From: Pedobacter ginsenosidimutans
Lineage (GTDB): Bacteria; Bacteroidota; Bacteroidia; Sphingobacteriales; Sphingobacteriaceae
Assembly (NCBI RefSeq): GCF_001442625.1
Contig: NZ_LMZQ01000033.1
Coordinates: 1-34,058, forward strand
DNA length: 34,058 nucleotides
Direction: 5' to 3'
In this document: in pieces, positions 7,321-16,932 of the stretch
Layout: each line of letters begins with the position of its first letter
Numbering within the stretch: position 1 is the first letter of the stretch
Translations under genes and position numbers: made by a program
The notes under the pieces: generated by a model
What the model saw: the letters and a program-made list of their open reading frames with translations, nothing else
What the model was told of the DNA's origin: nothing
The model's database searches: none

Positions 7321-8433
7321 TTATTGGTATCCGTTTAAGCGTAAAGGCATCAGTGTTGGAAATGTCCAGGCATAATCGTGTTTCGGATACATGATGGGGC
7401 GATATGGCGCCAGGTATTTCTCATATTCCGCGTCGGAATAAATGCCGTTCATGGCTTCCAGAAGATTGGCCGGCCAGAAACCCGTTTCTGTATACACCGC
7501 TCCCGTAGCAGGATTTTTAAAGAATTTCCATTCTTCAGGATGCTGGTTATAGTAATGCAAATAATCAAGCGATTTCTTAAATGACGCACCGTTTTTTGTT
7601 GCGGCAAAAAGATTTTCACCGGTTTGGTTATAGATTACCCAACTCGAAGCAGTTAGCGGAGCCAGCGAAAAATAGGTATACCAGATTCCTTTACCCTGTC
7701 TTTTTACTTCTTCAACCATGTGACCATCGGGCGCAAGCTTATCGAAAAGATCATTTTTTATTAGCGCAATATTTTTTTGCAGATCTTCCTGATCATCGAG
7801 GTAGGTATCAGCCAGTATGGAAGCCAGCCGGGACCAGTCGCCTGAGTTATTGTTGCGGAAACGAATGCTATTTGCCGCTTCCCGGAAAACGTTTTTGGTC
7901 CATAATTTAAATTGCGCAACATCTTTCGGCTTCCATTTCTTATAATCTTTAAGCAGGTCTGCACTGATCATTAGGGTGGTGCCAGAGTACGACATTACCA
8001 GCGAACCATCTAATTGTGAATATTTTTTGTTAATAGATGCCCATGCATTGAGAAAATAAACCGCTTTATCGGCATATTTGGTCTTACCGCTCAGTTGATA
8101 GGCCAGAGCACAACTATAAGCCGAGAAACCATCTACCTGAAGTGCCAGTGAGGTTTTCCGGTGGCCATCCTTGTCCTGGTAAAATCCGGGGATGCTGAAA
8201 TCTGTTACTGCATGCTGTTCTACCAGCAAGGCAGAATCTGCTTTGCTGATCAGCGCTTTATAAGCTGATGTATAAGGCTCTTTTTTGGCTTTGAGCTGCC
8301 TTTTAACAAAATCAATCTGTTGTTGTGGGTGCATGCCCTTAAGTTGGTTTTGCGCAAGTGCCTGCTGTCTTTGCAGCGTACTTAAAAGGCATGTTGTGAT
8401 AAAAATGAAAAGAAAAAACTTTAAATGGTTCAT
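7321..8433 (-). CDS. Alginate-lyase-superfamily polysaccharide lyase (PL38-like candidate)
   Basis: This 370-residue protein has a signal peptide (cleavage near ALAQ, residue 28) and an all-helical (alpha/alpha) toroid of the alginate lyase domain type. Recognisable segments are ADKAVYFLNAWA, MSYSGTTLMISADLL, FRNNNSGDWSRLASILA (the Asn-rich substrate loop typical of these lyases), a KRQGKGIWYTYFSLAPLT helix with candidate catalytic Tyr residues, and a C-terminal YPKHDYAWTFPTL. The length and single-domain layout fit PL38-type glucuronan/alginate lyases better than the longer PL17 enzymes. The family number is my judgement. Beta-elimination would give unsaturated uronyl ends for the GH105 two genes downstream. 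No HTCS-type repeat is visible in the 118 bp before it, so it may be read through from the HTCS gene. Confidence 0.75.
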   Translation of the reverse strand: MNHLKFFLFIFITTCLLSTLQRQQALAQNQLKGMHPQQQIDFVKRQLKAKKEPYTSAYKALISKADSALLVEQHAVTDFSIPGFYQDKDGHRKTSLALQVDGFSAYSCALAYQLSGKTKYADKAVYFLNAWASINKKYSQLDGSLVMSYSGTTLMISADLLKDYKKWKPKDVAQFKLWTKNVFREAANSIRFRNNNSGDWSRLASILADTYLDDQEDLQKNIALIKNDLFDKLAPDGHMVEEVKRQGKGIWYTYFSLAPLTASSWVIYNQTGENLFAATKNGASFKKSLDYLHYYNQHPEEWKFFKNPATGAVYTETGFWPANLLEAMNGIYSDAEYEKYLAPYRPIMYPKHDYAWTFPTLMPLRLNGYQ

Positions 8434-8551
8434 GGTATTTTATTTGGTTAAAATGGGATGCTGAAATCATGCAACTGCTCCCTTTATGTATGATATTAAA
8501 TTTTTTTGCTATGCCGAATATGACAGCTTATATGCCCATCGCCCATCATGG

Positions 8552-11500
8552 TTACATCGTATTGCTTTCAGTACTGTAGCGCTTTTTATATTCAGACGGA
8601 CTGGTTTCGAATTGTTTTTTAAAACAAACACTAAAATATTTTGCGTTGTTAAACCCGGTTTGATAAGCAACTTCTGCCACGGTTAAATCTGCATGTTCGA
8701 GCAGGTAGGCACTTCTTTTCAATCTGATGTTTAAAATAAATTCTTTGATAGACATGCCAACAATATCATTGATCTTTTGATAAAGAATTGTTCTTCCGGT
8801 GTTCATATCCGATACAAAATCGTCGACCGAATAATTGGGATTGGCCATATTCTGCTCAATAAATTTCATGGCCTTAATCAGCAGTTCCTCATCCATTGAG
8901 GTAATGGTAACATTAGCTGGGTCGACCACCAGGCGCTTGCTATACATTTCGCGCATTTCTTGCTGGTTTTTCAAAATGGTATCAATCTGCTGAATGAGGT
9001 ATTCCACTTCAAAAGGTTTATCGATAAAAACCGTGGCCCCATGTTCAAGCGCTTTGGTTTTGTTCTGGTGTACATCGCCCATACCAGATATCATTACAAT
9101 TGGAATATGGCTGGTTTTAAAATTCTGCCGCAAATGGCTGCAAACCTCAAACCCATTGGTATTAGGCATTACCAGATCAGTAATAATGAGTTGTGGATAG
9201 ATTTTTTCGGCCTTAATAATACCTTCCATTCCATCGCTGGCCATGTATACATTGTATTTTTCAGACAGTCGCCGTTCCAGATAATTCCGAAGATCAGGAT
9301 CATCATCAATCAGTAAGATACTGGTGGCTTTTCTGGCATTTTTCAGCGTATGATCGGGTTCTTCAGCTTCTAACAGGATATCGTCTATCTCTGAGATGGT
9401 ATAATCGTATACGCTTGACTGTATATCGCCGGAGCCAGTTTCTTTTTTGAGTGGGAGCATCATGGTAAAAGAAACTTTATTGGTTTTATTCACCATCCAG
9501 ATTTTCCCTTCAATGGCATCCACAAGCTCCTTAACAATGGCAAGGCCTAGCCCTGAACTTTCTTCAAAAGTTGGCCGGTAAGACGACAAGCGGTTAAAAG
9601 AGGTAAACAAGGTAGCAATCTGCGCTTCGGAAAACCCAATACTGGTGTTCAATACCTCCACAGAAATATATTCCCGGTCCTGATGATCTGGCATAACATC
9701 CACACGCAGTTTTTCCTCCATTGTAGATTGATAAATACGTACACCAACATAACCTTTGTTCGAGGTATATTTTAAAGCGTTGGAGAAAAGATTGGTCAAA
9801 ATCTTCTCAATAATATCATAATCAAAGGCAACATATAAATGATCTTCATGTGCCGTTATGTTGGTTTCAATCTCCTTTTTATTCGCATAAAGTTCAAAAA
9901 GGCCAAAAACGTCGTGTACGAAGCTGATAAAATCTCCAACCTGAGGATTTAACGTTATTTTCTGGCTTTCGATTTCCCTGAAGCGCAACAATTGGCTGAT
10001 TGTACGTTGGATACGGGCAACATTTTTCTCAATTAACTGCATATTACCATTGGCATGGTCGTTTTTCTGCACCGTTTCTTTTAATTGTTTAAGGGGTTCG
10101 AGTACCAGGGTAAGGGGTGTCTTCAGATCATGTGAAATGTTAGTGAAAAAATCTGTCCTCGCCTGGTTTAAATCCCGCATATTCTGTTCTTTCATCGCTT
10201 CTAAAGCCAGCCGTTCCTTAAAAACCTTTTTATTGGTAAAGTAACGCATAATGAAAAACAGGAGCCCCAGTACAATTAAAGTATAGATGGAGTAAGCCCA
10301 CCATGACAGGAAAAACGGCGGATTTACATGAAAATAAAGTTTCGAAACCTCGCTGCCCCAAAGCCCATCATTATTAGAGGCCTTTATTTCAAAAGTATAA
10401 TCGCCACTAGGCAAATTAAAAAACTGTACAGCGTGCTGACTGGTATTGATCTTGAGCCACTTATCGCTAAGGCCGACCATGCGATAAGAAAATTGATTTT
10501 TATCGGCCGATAGATAGCTGTTTGAGGAAAACCGGATTTCGATGTTTGACTGATTACTGGAGAGTGAAATCCTGCCGTTCTCCTGATTGCTTAAAGTAGA
10601 AATATCTTTTACCAATGGTGAATCTTTGGAAATGTTGCTTACCTGTTGGTTGTTGATGAGCAAGCCAGTAAAAAATACCTTTGGCTTTTGCAGGTTTTTG
10701 TTCAGGTATTGCGGATCAAAGAGTAAAAAGCCATTTGTTCCTCCAAACAACATCTCTCCGTTTTTAGTTTTATAGGCCGATCTTAGATAAAAAGAGCCGC
10801 AACTATTTGCCTTATAAAACCTGGCTTTTTCAAATTTTTGGTTTTTTTGATCGAAAAAATACAGTCCTTCATTGGTGCTGAACCAAATATTTCCAGAAGC
10901 ATCATCTTCAAGAATACCGAAAACAATCTTTGGAGGGAAACCGTTTGCACCATTGAAATTAAGGTATCGGCCATCTCTTTTTAAAATGTTAACTCCTCTT
11001 CCGGAAGTGCCGAGCCAAAGATCGCCATTTGAAGCTTCATAATAACTACAGAGGTGATTAACCGCATACGGGCCATTTTTGATGACATAATGCCGCAGCA
11101 CTTTTAGGGTTTGGGGATCTGCAATATACAAACCCTGATGGCTAACTACCCGTAAATGCTGTTGCTGATCAAGCGAAATGGCCTCAATTTCTACATCCAG
11201 AGGTTGACCATTTAAAGCAATAAGTTTCACAATTTCAGTTGCTGACGCTGGCTGGTTTTTTTTCCGGTGAAAGAAGGTTTTATCAGGATCTGTCATCCAC
11301 CAGGTACCTTCGGCATCGCGTACAAAATCATATACCGTTAAGGGCAGTTTGCTTTCTGGCGAGCGTATGTTCAGGTTGCTAAAGCGCCCGGTAGCCATTT
11401 CATAGGCAGAAATGCCACCATTAAAAGAAGATATGAACAGGTGTTTTCGCTCAGGATCAAATTTTAAGCGCTTTACCATGTTGGAACTGATGGAGTTGGC

Positions 11501-12637
11501 TTCGCCTTTGGTGAAATGGCGGAAAGTATCTTCTTTTCTGTTCCAATAGTTAAGCCCGCCACCCTCGGTTGCAATCCAAACATTGCCCAGATCGTCTTCC
11601 TGAAAACCGCTTACTACCGGATGATTAAGTCCCCCAGGGCTCGGTGTAAAATAGCGCACGTATGCATCGTAGAGTGAACAATAAGCAATTTTACCACCAT
11701 AAGTTCCGATCCAGGCACCCTGATCTGGATCGCCGTAAATGGTCCAGATCGAATTATTTGGCAGGGAAAAAGCATCGTTCAGGTTCATTTTGAGCAGTTT
11801 GCTTGTTTCTGTTCTCGGATCGTAAAACAAGAGTCCCGACTGTGTAGCTATCCACATCATTCCAACCTGATCGATGAAAATCTTTTTAGCCATAGTTGCC
11901 TGGTTCCCTCCGGCCACTATTGGAATATTTTTTTTAACTGTTCCCTTCGCATCGGTAATGAATATACCACCGCGTTGTGTAAGGAAATAGTAATCGCCCT
12001 GATAGGCCACTGCATCGTTAACTACATAAGAGGTTTTGCCCAAATCGGCAAAAATGTTAAAGCGCGATGTTTTGGTATCAAACCTATATAGTAAATTTTC
12101 CTGCGAGAGATAAATATTACCCTTCAAACTAATTACGCTATTGAAATATTTGCTGGTAGGCAGTTTAATTTTTTTGACAGCCTTGTTTTGCTGGTTATAC
12201 TTTAACAGGCTATCGCCCGAAAGCATATAGACACTACCATCATCATGCAGACAGATTGAGCGGATTTTCCCTGGAAGAATTAAATCAAAATTAAACTGCT
12301 CGTAATTAAATCTTAACAGGCCATGGTTGGTTGCCAAAAACAATCCGCCCTTTTTATCGGTTACAAGCGAGCCATAAGCCCACTTTACCTTTGGATTACT
12401 CAATGAGGCCAGTTCGTTTAACTGATAAAAACTGTTCCCATCATACATAAAAACAGCATCAGGGCCGGTATACCAGATTCGCCCCAGACTGTCCTTAGTG
12501 ATGCTTTGAATGCCTCCGTAATAGAATGTTTCGGGCATCACGTGAAAACGATATCTGGAAATATCAATCGCAAATGCACTTTTTAGAAGAAATGCACTGA
12601 AACAAAATAGCAAACAAATGATTTTCCGGATATCCAT
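8552..12637 (-). CDS. Hybrid two-component system regulator (HTCS)
   Basis: With the ATG at 12637 the protein has 1361 residues. A GTG 45 bp further upstream is in frame, but it would place 15 residues before the signal sequence MDIRKIICLLFCFSAFLLKSA, so I reject it. Domains in order: signal peptide; periplasmic beta-propeller repeats (Reg_prop) to about residue 670; a Y_Y_Y domain to about 770; a transmembrane helix at about 775-797; a histidine kinase with the H-box NISHDLKTPLTL (phospho-accepting H836) and an ATPase domain; a receiver with D1154 in ITDLVMP and the FIDKPF lysine; and a C-terminal AraC-type HTH at about 1250-1361. The propeller senses an oligosaccharide in the periplasm and the AraC end binds DNA. 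It probably controls the two repeat-bearing promoters at 4151-4230 and 16933-17012. Confidence 0.95.
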   Translation of the reverse strand: MDIRKIICLLFCFSAFLLKSAFAIDISRYRFHVMPETFYYGGIQSITKDSLGRIWYTGPDAVFMYDGNSFYQLNELASLSNPKVKWAYGSLVTDKKGGLFLATNHGLLRFNYEQFNFDLILPGKIRSICLHDDGSVYMLSGDSLLKYNQQNKAVKKIKLPTSKYFNSVISLKGNIYLSQENLLYRFDTKTSRFNIFADLGKTSYVVNDAVAYQGDYYFLTQRGGIFITDAKGTVKKNIPIVAGGNQATMAKKIFIDQVGMMWIATQSGLLFYDPRTETSKLLKMNLNDAFSLPNNSIWTIYGDPDQGAWIGTYGGKIAYCSLYDAYVRYFTPSPGGLNHPVVSGFQEDDLGNVWIATEGGGLNYWNRKEDTFRHFTKGEANSISSNMVKRLKFDPERKHLFISSFNGGISAYEMATGRFSNLNIRSPESKLPLTVYDFVRDAEGTWWMTDPDKTFFHRKKNQPASATEIVKLIALNGQPLDVEIEAISLDQQQHLRVVSHQGLYIADPQTLKVLRHYVIKNGPYAVNHLCSYYEASNGDLWLGTSGRGVNILKRDGRYLNFNGANGFPPKIVFGILEDDASGNIWFSTNEGLYFFDQKNQKFEKARFYKANSCGSFYLRSAYKTKNGEMLFGGTNGFLLFDPQYLNKNLQKPKVFFTGLLINNQQVSNISKDSPLVKDISTLSNQENGRISLSSNQSNIEIRFSSNSYLSADKNQFSYRMVGLSDKWLKINTSQHAVQFFNLPSGDYTFEIKASNNDGLWGSEVSKLYFHVNPPFFLSWWAYSIYTLIVLGLLFFIMRYFTNKKVFKERLALEAMKEQNMRDLNQARTDFFTNISHDLKTPLTLVLEPLKQLKETVQKNDHANGNMQLIEKNVARIQRTISQLLRFREIESQKITLNPQVGDFISFVHDVFGLFELYANKKEIETNITAHEDHLYVAFDYDIIEKILTNLFSNALKYTSNKGYVGVRIYQSTMEEKLRVDVMPDHQDREYISVEVLNTSIGFSEAQIATLFTSFNRLSSYRPTFEESSGLGLAIVKELVDAIEGKIWMVNKTNKVSFTMMLPLKKETGSGDIQSSVYDYTISEIDDILLEAEEPDHTLKNARKATSILLIDDDPDLRNYLERRLSEKYNVYMASDGMEGIIKAEKIYPQLIITDLVMPNTNGFEVCSHLRQNFKTSHIPIVMISGMGDVHQNKTKALEHGATVFIDKPFEVEYLIQQIDTILKNQQEMREMYSKRLVVDPANVTITSMDEELLIKAMKFIEQNMANPNYSVDDFVSDMNTGRTILYQKINDIVGMSIKEFILNIRLKRSAYLLEHADLTVAEVAYQTGFNNAKYFSVCFKKQFETSPSEYKKRYSTESNTM

Positions 12638-12724
12638 AAGGTAAGGAGAAGCAGGTAAAGTATTGGATTTTGAAATTACCACTAAAATTTTTATCTATAA
12701 ATTTATTTCGATTTCTATTCTCTT

Positions 12725-12955
12725 TTATATTGACGATGTTACACGCTGCAGAGGTAAATCACTTATAAAACGGTGTGCAATAATTTCTAATCCTGGCAGT
12801 ACACCTGCCTCATTTTCATATTTCTGCACCATTAAAATGCGCTGTTGTTCTGAAAAAGCAAGGACGTTTTCAACCACCGTTTTGAATGGCTGCGCATTGG
12901 CCAGATTGCCAAAGAGTAGTCCTGTAAAAAGAAGTATTAAAATATACCTACTCAT
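12725..12955 (-). pseudogene. Truncated N-terminal stump of a GH88-like glucuronyl hydrolase
   Basis: A 76-codon frame starts 6 bp after the GH2 stop. It has an intact signal peptide (to about NANA, residue 21) and then VVENVLAFSEQQRILM...VLP, which resembles the first mature helix of GH88 unsaturated glucuronyl hydrolases up to their conserved LPR region. After that the sequence leaves the family (residues 54-76), and nothing like the catalytic barrel follows before the HTCS gene. A full GH88 is about 380-420 residues, so over 80% is gone. The remaining 87 bp to the HTCS start hold no further recognisable fragment. The family assignment rests on a short match and is tentative. It could instead be an unrelated small secreted protein. 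Confidence 0.5.
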
Positions 12956-12961
12956 AAATGT

Positions 12962-14752
12962 CTAATTAATGTTTTTGTAATAATCTGCGATGATATACCA
13001 GGCTTTTTTGCGGAATCCCTGGTCTGAAACAAGGCCCTTTCTATTCCAGCCATCCTGGTAAGTGGGGTGGAAACGGAAAGGTGATCGGAAATCGAATAAT
13101 ACCCAGGGAGAAATTCCTCGCAGGTTTGGAATATGTTTAAACATCTCCAGGTTGTCTTTATACAGCTGAGCCTGATAATCTTCGCTCCATGAACTTGCTG
13201 TATCGGCGTCTCCTGTTTTTCCATACAAGGCTTCTGCGCCAAATTCGGAGATAATTAAAGGCTGATTTCTGGCTACATCCCAAATGGCCTTATCAGGTGT
13301 AACCGGCCAGGGATGATACCAACCCATATATTTATTAATGGCCACCACATCTAATTCCTTAATGAAAGGGTCGTCCATAACAAAACATTGCCTGTTGCGA
13401 TCAAACTTCACCAAATCGAATGCGGCTGTGATTAATCGGGTACTATCAATCTCCTTCGTACATTTGATCAGGTATTTCAAGAATTCATTTCTAGCTTTTG
13501 AGGGCTGTGTTTCATTTGCCATACCCCAAAATGAGAGCGCACACCGGTTTTTATCCCGCATCACCATTTCCTTTATCATGGTTCCAGCCTTTTTTCTGGT
13601 TTCCTGATTTTCAAAATCAATTCCCTGCCAGATTGGTGTTTCTTCCCACAGCAAAAATCCCATTTTTTCGGCCGCACGCACCGTATATTCATTTTGCGGA
13701 TAATGCGCCAAACGGATCATGTTACAGCCCAATGCTTTCGCTTCAGACAAAAGCATCACGGCATCGGCCTCAGAAAAAGCTCGGCCTTTTCGCTGTGGAA
13801 TCTCTTCGTGAAAACTGATGGATTTTAAAAAAACCGGCTTATCATTGAGGTAAATCCCGGTTCCTTTTACAGCGAGGTTTCTAAAACCGATCATTTCATT
13901 TATCATATCTTCGGCAGTAGATATGCGTACATTATAAAGCTTTGGTGATTCAGGCGACCAGCGCTGCAGCTGTTTTACATTACTGATTGAAGCTCTGGCT
14001 ATTCCCCGTTGATCTGTAACCAGCTTTTGTTTTATTTTCAACTCAGGGAGTTCGACAGTTACCGCTACATTTACCTGGCTACCAGCAATTTTAACCACAG
14101 CATTGATTTGATTGTTGCGATGTTTATCCAGCTGAATAAAATAATCATGAATATAAACTTTGGGCGTTGATACCAACATCACATCGCGCGTGATGCCTCC
14201 ATAATTCCACCAATCGAACGATTTTGCAGGAATGGCATCAGTTGTCCGGGTATTATTTACCTCCAGGACTAAAAAGTTATCTGTTTTCTTGACCAAGTCC
14301 GTTACCTCAACCTGAAAAGGCGTAAAACCACCTTCATGCTCAGCAATTTCTTTTCCATTGAGGTATACCTTGCAGCGATAACTTACTGCTGCGAAATAGA
14401 TAAATAAGCGGCCGATATGGTCTTTGGGTACATCAAAATGTTTTGCATACCAAACGGTACCTTCATAGTATTTCAGTTCCGGCAACTGGCTGTTCCAATC
14501 AGATGGTACATTTAGCTTTAAGCCAGCATCAAAGGAATATTCATAAAAATCTGTTTTACCTACAGGTTTTTTGTTCAGGTAAATTTTGTTCTTCCTCCCC
14601 TGATCGTATTGATCTATAATGGCATCCCATTTCCCATTAAGAGATTGCGTTTTTCTTCCATGTACATTAACCAGAATCTCTTGTGCAAAAGTGTTCGACA
14701 GCAAGCAACACAGCAGTATCAGTAAAGAAAAAATGGTTTTGGTTAGCTTCAT
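12962..14752 (-). CDS. GH2 family beta-glucuronidase
   Basis: The 596-residue secreted protein (signal peptide to TFAQ, residue 24) has the GH2 order: sugar-binding jelly roll (about 30-195), immunoglobulin-like domain (about 195-298) and TIM barrel (about 300-596). The acid/base is E414 in GMANETQPS and the nucleophile is E503 in ISEFGAEALYG. The latter closely follows the ISEFGAD pattern of beta-glucuronidases. The segment DGWNRKGL holds an Asn-x-Lys pair (N570, K572), the motif that in known beta-glucuronidases contacts the substrate carboxylate. I therefore favour beta-glucuronidase over beta-galactosidase or beta-mannosidase. It starts 12 bp after GH97 and is the second gene of the GH97 unit. 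Confidence 0.85.
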   Translation of the reverse strand: MKLTKTIFSLLILLCCLLSNTFAQEILVNVHGRKTQSLNGKWDAIIDQYDQGRKNKIYLNKKPVGKTDFYEYSFDAGLKLNVPSDWNSQLPELKYYEGTVWYAKHFDVPKDHIGRLFIYFAAVSYRCKVYLNGKEIAEHEGGFTPFQVEVTDLVKKTDNFLVLEVNNTRTTDAIPAKSFDWWNYGGITRDVMLVSTPKVYIHDYFIQLDKHRNNQINAVVKIAGSQVNVAVTVELPELKIKQKLVTDQRGIARASISNVKQLQRWSPESPKLYNVRISTAEDMINEMIGFRNLAVKGTGIYLNDKPVFLKSISFHEEIPQRKGRAFSEADAVMLLSEAKALGCNMIRLAHYPQNEYTVRAAEKMGFLLWEETPIWQGIDFENQETRKKAGTMIKEMVMRDKNRCALSFWGMANETQPSKARNEFLKYLIKCTKEIDSTRLITAAFDLVKFDRNRQCFVMDDPFIKELDVVAINKYMGWYHPWPVTPDKAIWDVARNQPLIISEFGAEALYGKTGDADTASSWSEDYQAQLYKDNLEMFKHIPNLRGISPWVLFDFRSPFRFHPTYQDGWNRKGLVSDQGFRKKAWYIIADYYKNIN

Positions 14753-14764
14753 AAAATTATTGGT

Positions 14765-16759
14765 TTACTTTTTAATGATTTTCATTGCGAAGCCACCACC
14801 CTGTGCCATGGTAATGGATAGTTTGCGATTGACAGGAATACTGATCCGGTCTTTTCTGTAATCGGATGCGATTTTATTGGCGTTTACACCATCCTGATAA
14901 ATTTCTGCAACATAATCTCCTGTACCGAGGAAGCCGAGATCCAGTTCCAGCTTGCGGGTATCCCAGTTGGTTAACGATCCCAAATACCAGGTATCGCCCT
15001 TTTTGCGTGCGGTAGTAATATACTGTCCAATCTCGCCGTTAAGCACAATTGTGTTGTCCCATACTGTAGGGATCGCGCTGATGAAATCAGTACATTCCTG
15101 CTCCCTTTCATAATTATCGGGGCGATCACAAAGCATATTCAAAGGCGATTCGAATACCACATATTCGGCCAGCTGCCTACAGCGGGTTCCCTGGCTCATC
15201 GGTTCATCATTTATTCCCCTGTGGCTACGTTTGGTTGCATTGCGCATGGCTCCCTGGGTATAATCAACGGGTCCTGCAACCATCCTGATAAAGGGCATGG
15301 TAACATCATAGGTAACCATATCCATTTCAGGCCCTGTCCATTTCATTTGCTCAAGGCCGTTAACCGCTTCGTAATTGATTACATTAGGAAAAGTACGGTT
15401 CAGGCCTGTTGGTTTATAGGTTCCGTGAAAATCAACAAGCAGTTTATATTTAGCAGCTATCTCTGCCGCACGGTAATGAAAATCGACCATTTCCTGGTCA
15501 TCACGATCCATAAAATCGATCTTGAAACCTTTTATCCCCAGTTGCGAATAATGTTTACACACCTTTTCCAGGTCTCGCTCAAAAGCGTAGTATCCAGCCC
15601 AAAGAATCAGGTCTACATTTTTAGATTTCCCATAGGCAACAAGCTCCTTCAGGTTAATTTCGGGTACGACCTCGAATAAACTAGCTTTCAGATTTACCGC
15701 CCAGCCTTCGTCGAGAATAACATATTCAATTCCGTTTTTTGATGCAAAATCGATATAAGCTTTATAGGTTTGATTATTTACCCCTGTAACAAAGTCCACT
15801 TTGCTTAATCCCCAGTTGTTCCACCATTCCCAGGCAACTTTTCCTGGTTTTATCCATGAAACATCTTTTAACCTGCTTGGTTCAGCCAATTTATAAACCA
15901 TATCATTGTCGGCCAATGCTTTATCAGTTGTGGTTACAATGGCAATACGCCAGGGAAATTTTGTTTGGGCCTTGCTTTTAGCCAGAAAAGGCTGGCGGGA
16001 GGTTACCATCTGTTGCAGCTGGTTATGTCCGCCTTGCTTTGTATACTTCGGATAAGCTGCAAAATTTGCTTCTAGCGCTGTCTTGCCATCGGGATTATAG
16101 AGATACATACCAGGATAGCTTTGCAGATCTGCTTCCGCTAAACATACTTTCTTCCCACCATCAAGTTCTACCACCATCGGCGAGAAAGCAAGTTTATTGC
16201 TGTTCATTTCACTTAGAAGACTGTAGTCATATGTGTTTTCAAATGAGTTGAAATATTGTCCTTCGAGCGTCTTCTCCTTAGTTTTCACATATGGAATGTA
16301 GGCTTTGTAATCTTTAGGAAATTGGAACGATGCCAGCTCTTCATTTACAATGAAGTCCTTTTTTCCGCTGGATACAAAACGATAGGCCATTCCCTCGTTA
16401 TAAACACGGAAAATCAGTTTGAAATCTTGTTTAAAATCAAGTGTTAATTCAGAATATTCGTCATTTATCTGGCTTCTTTTGTAAAAGTGCGCGTCAATTT
16501 TTTCTTTAACAAGCGTGGTTTTGGCCTGCTTCAATTGGGATTTTATCCCAAAGGCGTTTCCATTACCCAATTTCATAGCGATGGCGTCAGCACTTAGTAT
16601 CAATTTACCATCGTGAAGCAGCTGATAGCCAATACTATCAGTAAGGAGGACAGCCACCTGCAACCGCCCATCGGGCGAACTAACACCAAGCCTCTTCTGG
16701 GCGATTACGGGGATAGTTAGGAACATTAAAAGGAATAGGTGTAATATTTTTTGTTTCAT
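14765..16759 (-). CDS. GH97 glycosidase, retaining (alpha-galactosidase-like) type
   Basis: The protein has 664 residues, the usual GH97 length, with a signal peptide ending near VIAQ (residue 21). An N-terminal beta-super-sandwich (about 25-290) precedes the TIM barrel (about 300-560) and a C-terminal beta domain. In the barrel, KIDFMDRDDQ places D415 where retaining GH97 enzymes have their nucleophile, and the YEAVNGLE segment supplies E470 as a likely acid/base. Inverting SusB-type enzymes lack the Asp at this place. The family member with this set-up is an alpha-galactosidase, so alpha-galactosidase activity is the best guess. The calcium-ligand Glu residues appear present (EWWNNWG, LDEGW). 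It is the first structural gene after the HTCS-type promoter at 16933-17012. Confidence 0.92.
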   Translation of the reverse strand: MKQKILHLFLLMFLTIPVIAQKRLGVSSPDGRLQVAVLLTDSIGYQLLHDGKLILSADAIAMKLGNGNAFGIKSQLKQAKTTLVKEKIDAHFYKRSQINDEYSELTLDFKQDFKLIFRVYNEGMAYRFVSSGKKDFIVNEELASFQFPKDYKAYIPYVKTKEKTLEGQYFNSFENTYDYSLLSEMNSNKLAFSPMVVELDGGKKVCLAEADLQSYPGMYLYNPDGKTALEANFAAYPKYTKQGGHNQLQQMVTSRQPFLAKSKAQTKFPWRIAIVTTTDKALADNDMVYKLAEPSRLKDVSWIKPGKVAWEWWNNWGLSKVDFVTGVNNQTYKAYIDFASKNGIEYVILDEGWAVNLKASLFEVVPEINLKELVAYGKSKNVDLILWAGYYAFERDLEKVCKHYSQLGIKGFKIDFMDRDDQEMVDFHYRAAEIAAKYKLLVDFHGTYKPTGLNRTFPNVINYEAVNGLEQMKWTGPEMDMVTYDVTMPFIRMVAGPVDYTQGAMRNATKRSHRGINDEPMSQGTRCRQLAEYVVFESPLNMLCDRPDNYEREQECTDFISAIPTVWDNTIVLNGEIGQYITTARKKGDTWYLGSLTNWDTRKLELDLGFLGTGDYVAEIYQDGVNANKIASDYRKDRISIPVNRKLSITMAQGGGFAMKIIKK

Positions 16760-16789
16760 CAGTTATACCTGTTATTTAATTATTGATTT

Positions 16790-16915
16790 CTACTGACCGG
16801 GCAATGGTTTAATGATGCTTAAATTTCCTTCAGTCAGGATTCCGGTATTTCTATGCTGTTTGAGGTATTGGAGAATTTCCAACAGTATGCGAAAATGTTC
16901 GCCTATCGATCTCAT
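16790..16915 (-). other. Possible 41-codon leader ORF before GH97
   Basis: An ATG at 16915 opens a 41-codon frame (MRSIGEHFRILLEILQYL...) ending TAG 30 bp before the GH97 ATG. It begins about 31 nt downstream of the TAnnTTTG box. Its composition (amphipathic, Leu/Ile-rich helix) is protein-like, but I recognise no family. It could be a short regulatory leader peptide, a remnant of a deleted first gene, or chance. Confidence 0.3.
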
Positions 16916-16932
16916 AATAATTTCTAGCTATT

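Noticed and set aside
12638..12682. GTG start 45 bp upstream for the HTCS
   Set aside because: It would put 15 residues before a complete signal sequence that has its own ATG at 12637.
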